A DNA stretch of 5,765 nt. Origin: Chitinophagaceae bacterium. Lineage in GTDB: Bacteria > Bacteroidota > Bacteroidia > Chitinophagales > Chitinophagaceae. Every line of letters starts with the position of its first letter. Within the stretch, counting starts at the first letter, position 1. The notes below the pieces were generated by a model. The model was given only the letters and a program-made list of their open reading frames with translations. It was not told the origin of the DNA and made no database searches. The stretch covers positions 1 to 5,765 of the forward strand of contig CANJDY010000188.1 of the NCBI GenBank assembly GCA_947472635.1, given 5' to 3'. This document shows, one piece after another, positions 5,514-5,765 of this stretch. Made by a program: the position numbers and the translations under genes.

Positions 5514-5765
5514 TTAAATGGACTGGGCGATTAATTCTGCGATATCAAGTACCTGAACTTCTTCCTCTTTATTGCTGCTTTTTACTCCATCCGATAGCAT
5601 TGTATTACAAAAAGGACAAGCAGCTGCAATGATAGTAGCTCCGGTATCTAGTGCTTCATTACTTCTTTCAAGATTAACACGAATAGTTCCTTTCTCTTCT
5701 TCTTTAAACATCTGGCCACCACCGGCACCACAGCACAAACCATTGGATTTACACCGCTTCATTTC
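5514..5765 (-). CDS. (Fe-S)-binding oxidoreductase, CCG domain, C-terminal part only
   Basis: Only the last 83 residues are inside the window; the frame runs off the right edge (Glu codon at 5763-5765), so the Met codon at 5760-5762 is internal. The fragment is the end of a COG0247-type Fe-S oxidoreductase with a cysteine-rich CCG domain, as found in HdrB/HdrD, GlpC and LutA relatives. Visible are C5, the paired C11-C12 in LCCGAGGGQMF, and C50 and C53 in ACPFCNTML. The CC-to-CPxC gap of 37 residues is close to the usual CCG spacing. Such domains hold an iron-sulfur cluster or act in thiol redox chemistry in cytoplasmic or membrane-associated electron transfer. The end (VQVLDIAELIAQSI) matches the usual DIAEL ending. 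The gene is followed after 9 bp by the 4989-5504 gene, suggesting one operon. The specific electron donor and acceptor cannot be inferred. Confidence 0.92.
   Translation of the reverse strand, partial: EMKRCKSNGLCCGAGGGQMFKEEEKGTIRVNLERSNEALDTGATIIAAACPFCNTMLSDGVKSSNKEEEVQVLDIAELIAQSI

Noticed and set aside
1..5765. A novel defence, mobile or biosynthetic system
   Set aside because: I found no transposase, integrase, toxin-antitoxin pair, nuclease/helicase cluster, direct-repeat array or atypical base-composition island; the genes are mostly conserved chromosomal functions.

Overview
The window looks like ordinary chromosome from a member of the Bacteroidota, plausibly of Chitinophagaceae type. 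It is AT-rich. Genes start without clear Shine-Dalgarno sequences and with A/T-rich leaders. There are matches to the Bacteroidota -7 promoter box (TAnnTTTG). It also holds a small protein family that I recognise from this phylum, the one usually mislabelled 'ABC transporter ATPase'. The lineage call is inference from these traits and from protein resemblance; no 16S or other marker is present.

Layout. Bases 1-1499 (+) are the 3' part of pnp (polynucleotide phosphorylase), closed by a strong intrinsic terminator at 1520-1550. Next on the same strand come prmA (ribosomal protein L11 methyltransferase, 1607-2425) and plsY (acyl-phosphate:glycerol-3-phosphate acyltransferase; preferred start 2507, end 3154). 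After a gap of about 180 bp comes a lipoprotein-type M48 zinc metallopeptidase (3334-4143), followed by a perfect 9-bp inverted repeat. After another gap of about 180 bp, 4324-4983 (+) encodes a two-part protein: a DUF3052-like N-terminal domain joined to a C-terminal YdeI/OmpD-associated (OmdA-type) domain.

The right end is on the minus strand. A CCG-domain Fe-S protein enters from the right edge (5765 down to 5514, N-terminus missing). Nine bases after its stop comes the 171-residue 'ABC transporter ATPase'-type protein (5504-4989), which has no Walker or ABC signature motif. This gene meets the DUF3052-OmdA gene tail to tail with only 5 bp between stops. A hairpin inside its 3' end may serve as terminator for the plus-strand gene.

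How the genes work together. The plus-strand genes are mainly housekeeping: RNA turnover, ribosomal protein methylation, phospholipid synthesis and envelope proteolysis. They look like separate or loosely linked transcription units rather than one pathway. The minus-strand pair looks like a true operon, with a redox or electron-transfer Fe-S subunit and a small companion of unknown function. I see no mobile element, CRISPR array, tRNA, rRNA or defence system. The least understood items are the 4989-5504 protein and the DUF3052-OmdA fusion.
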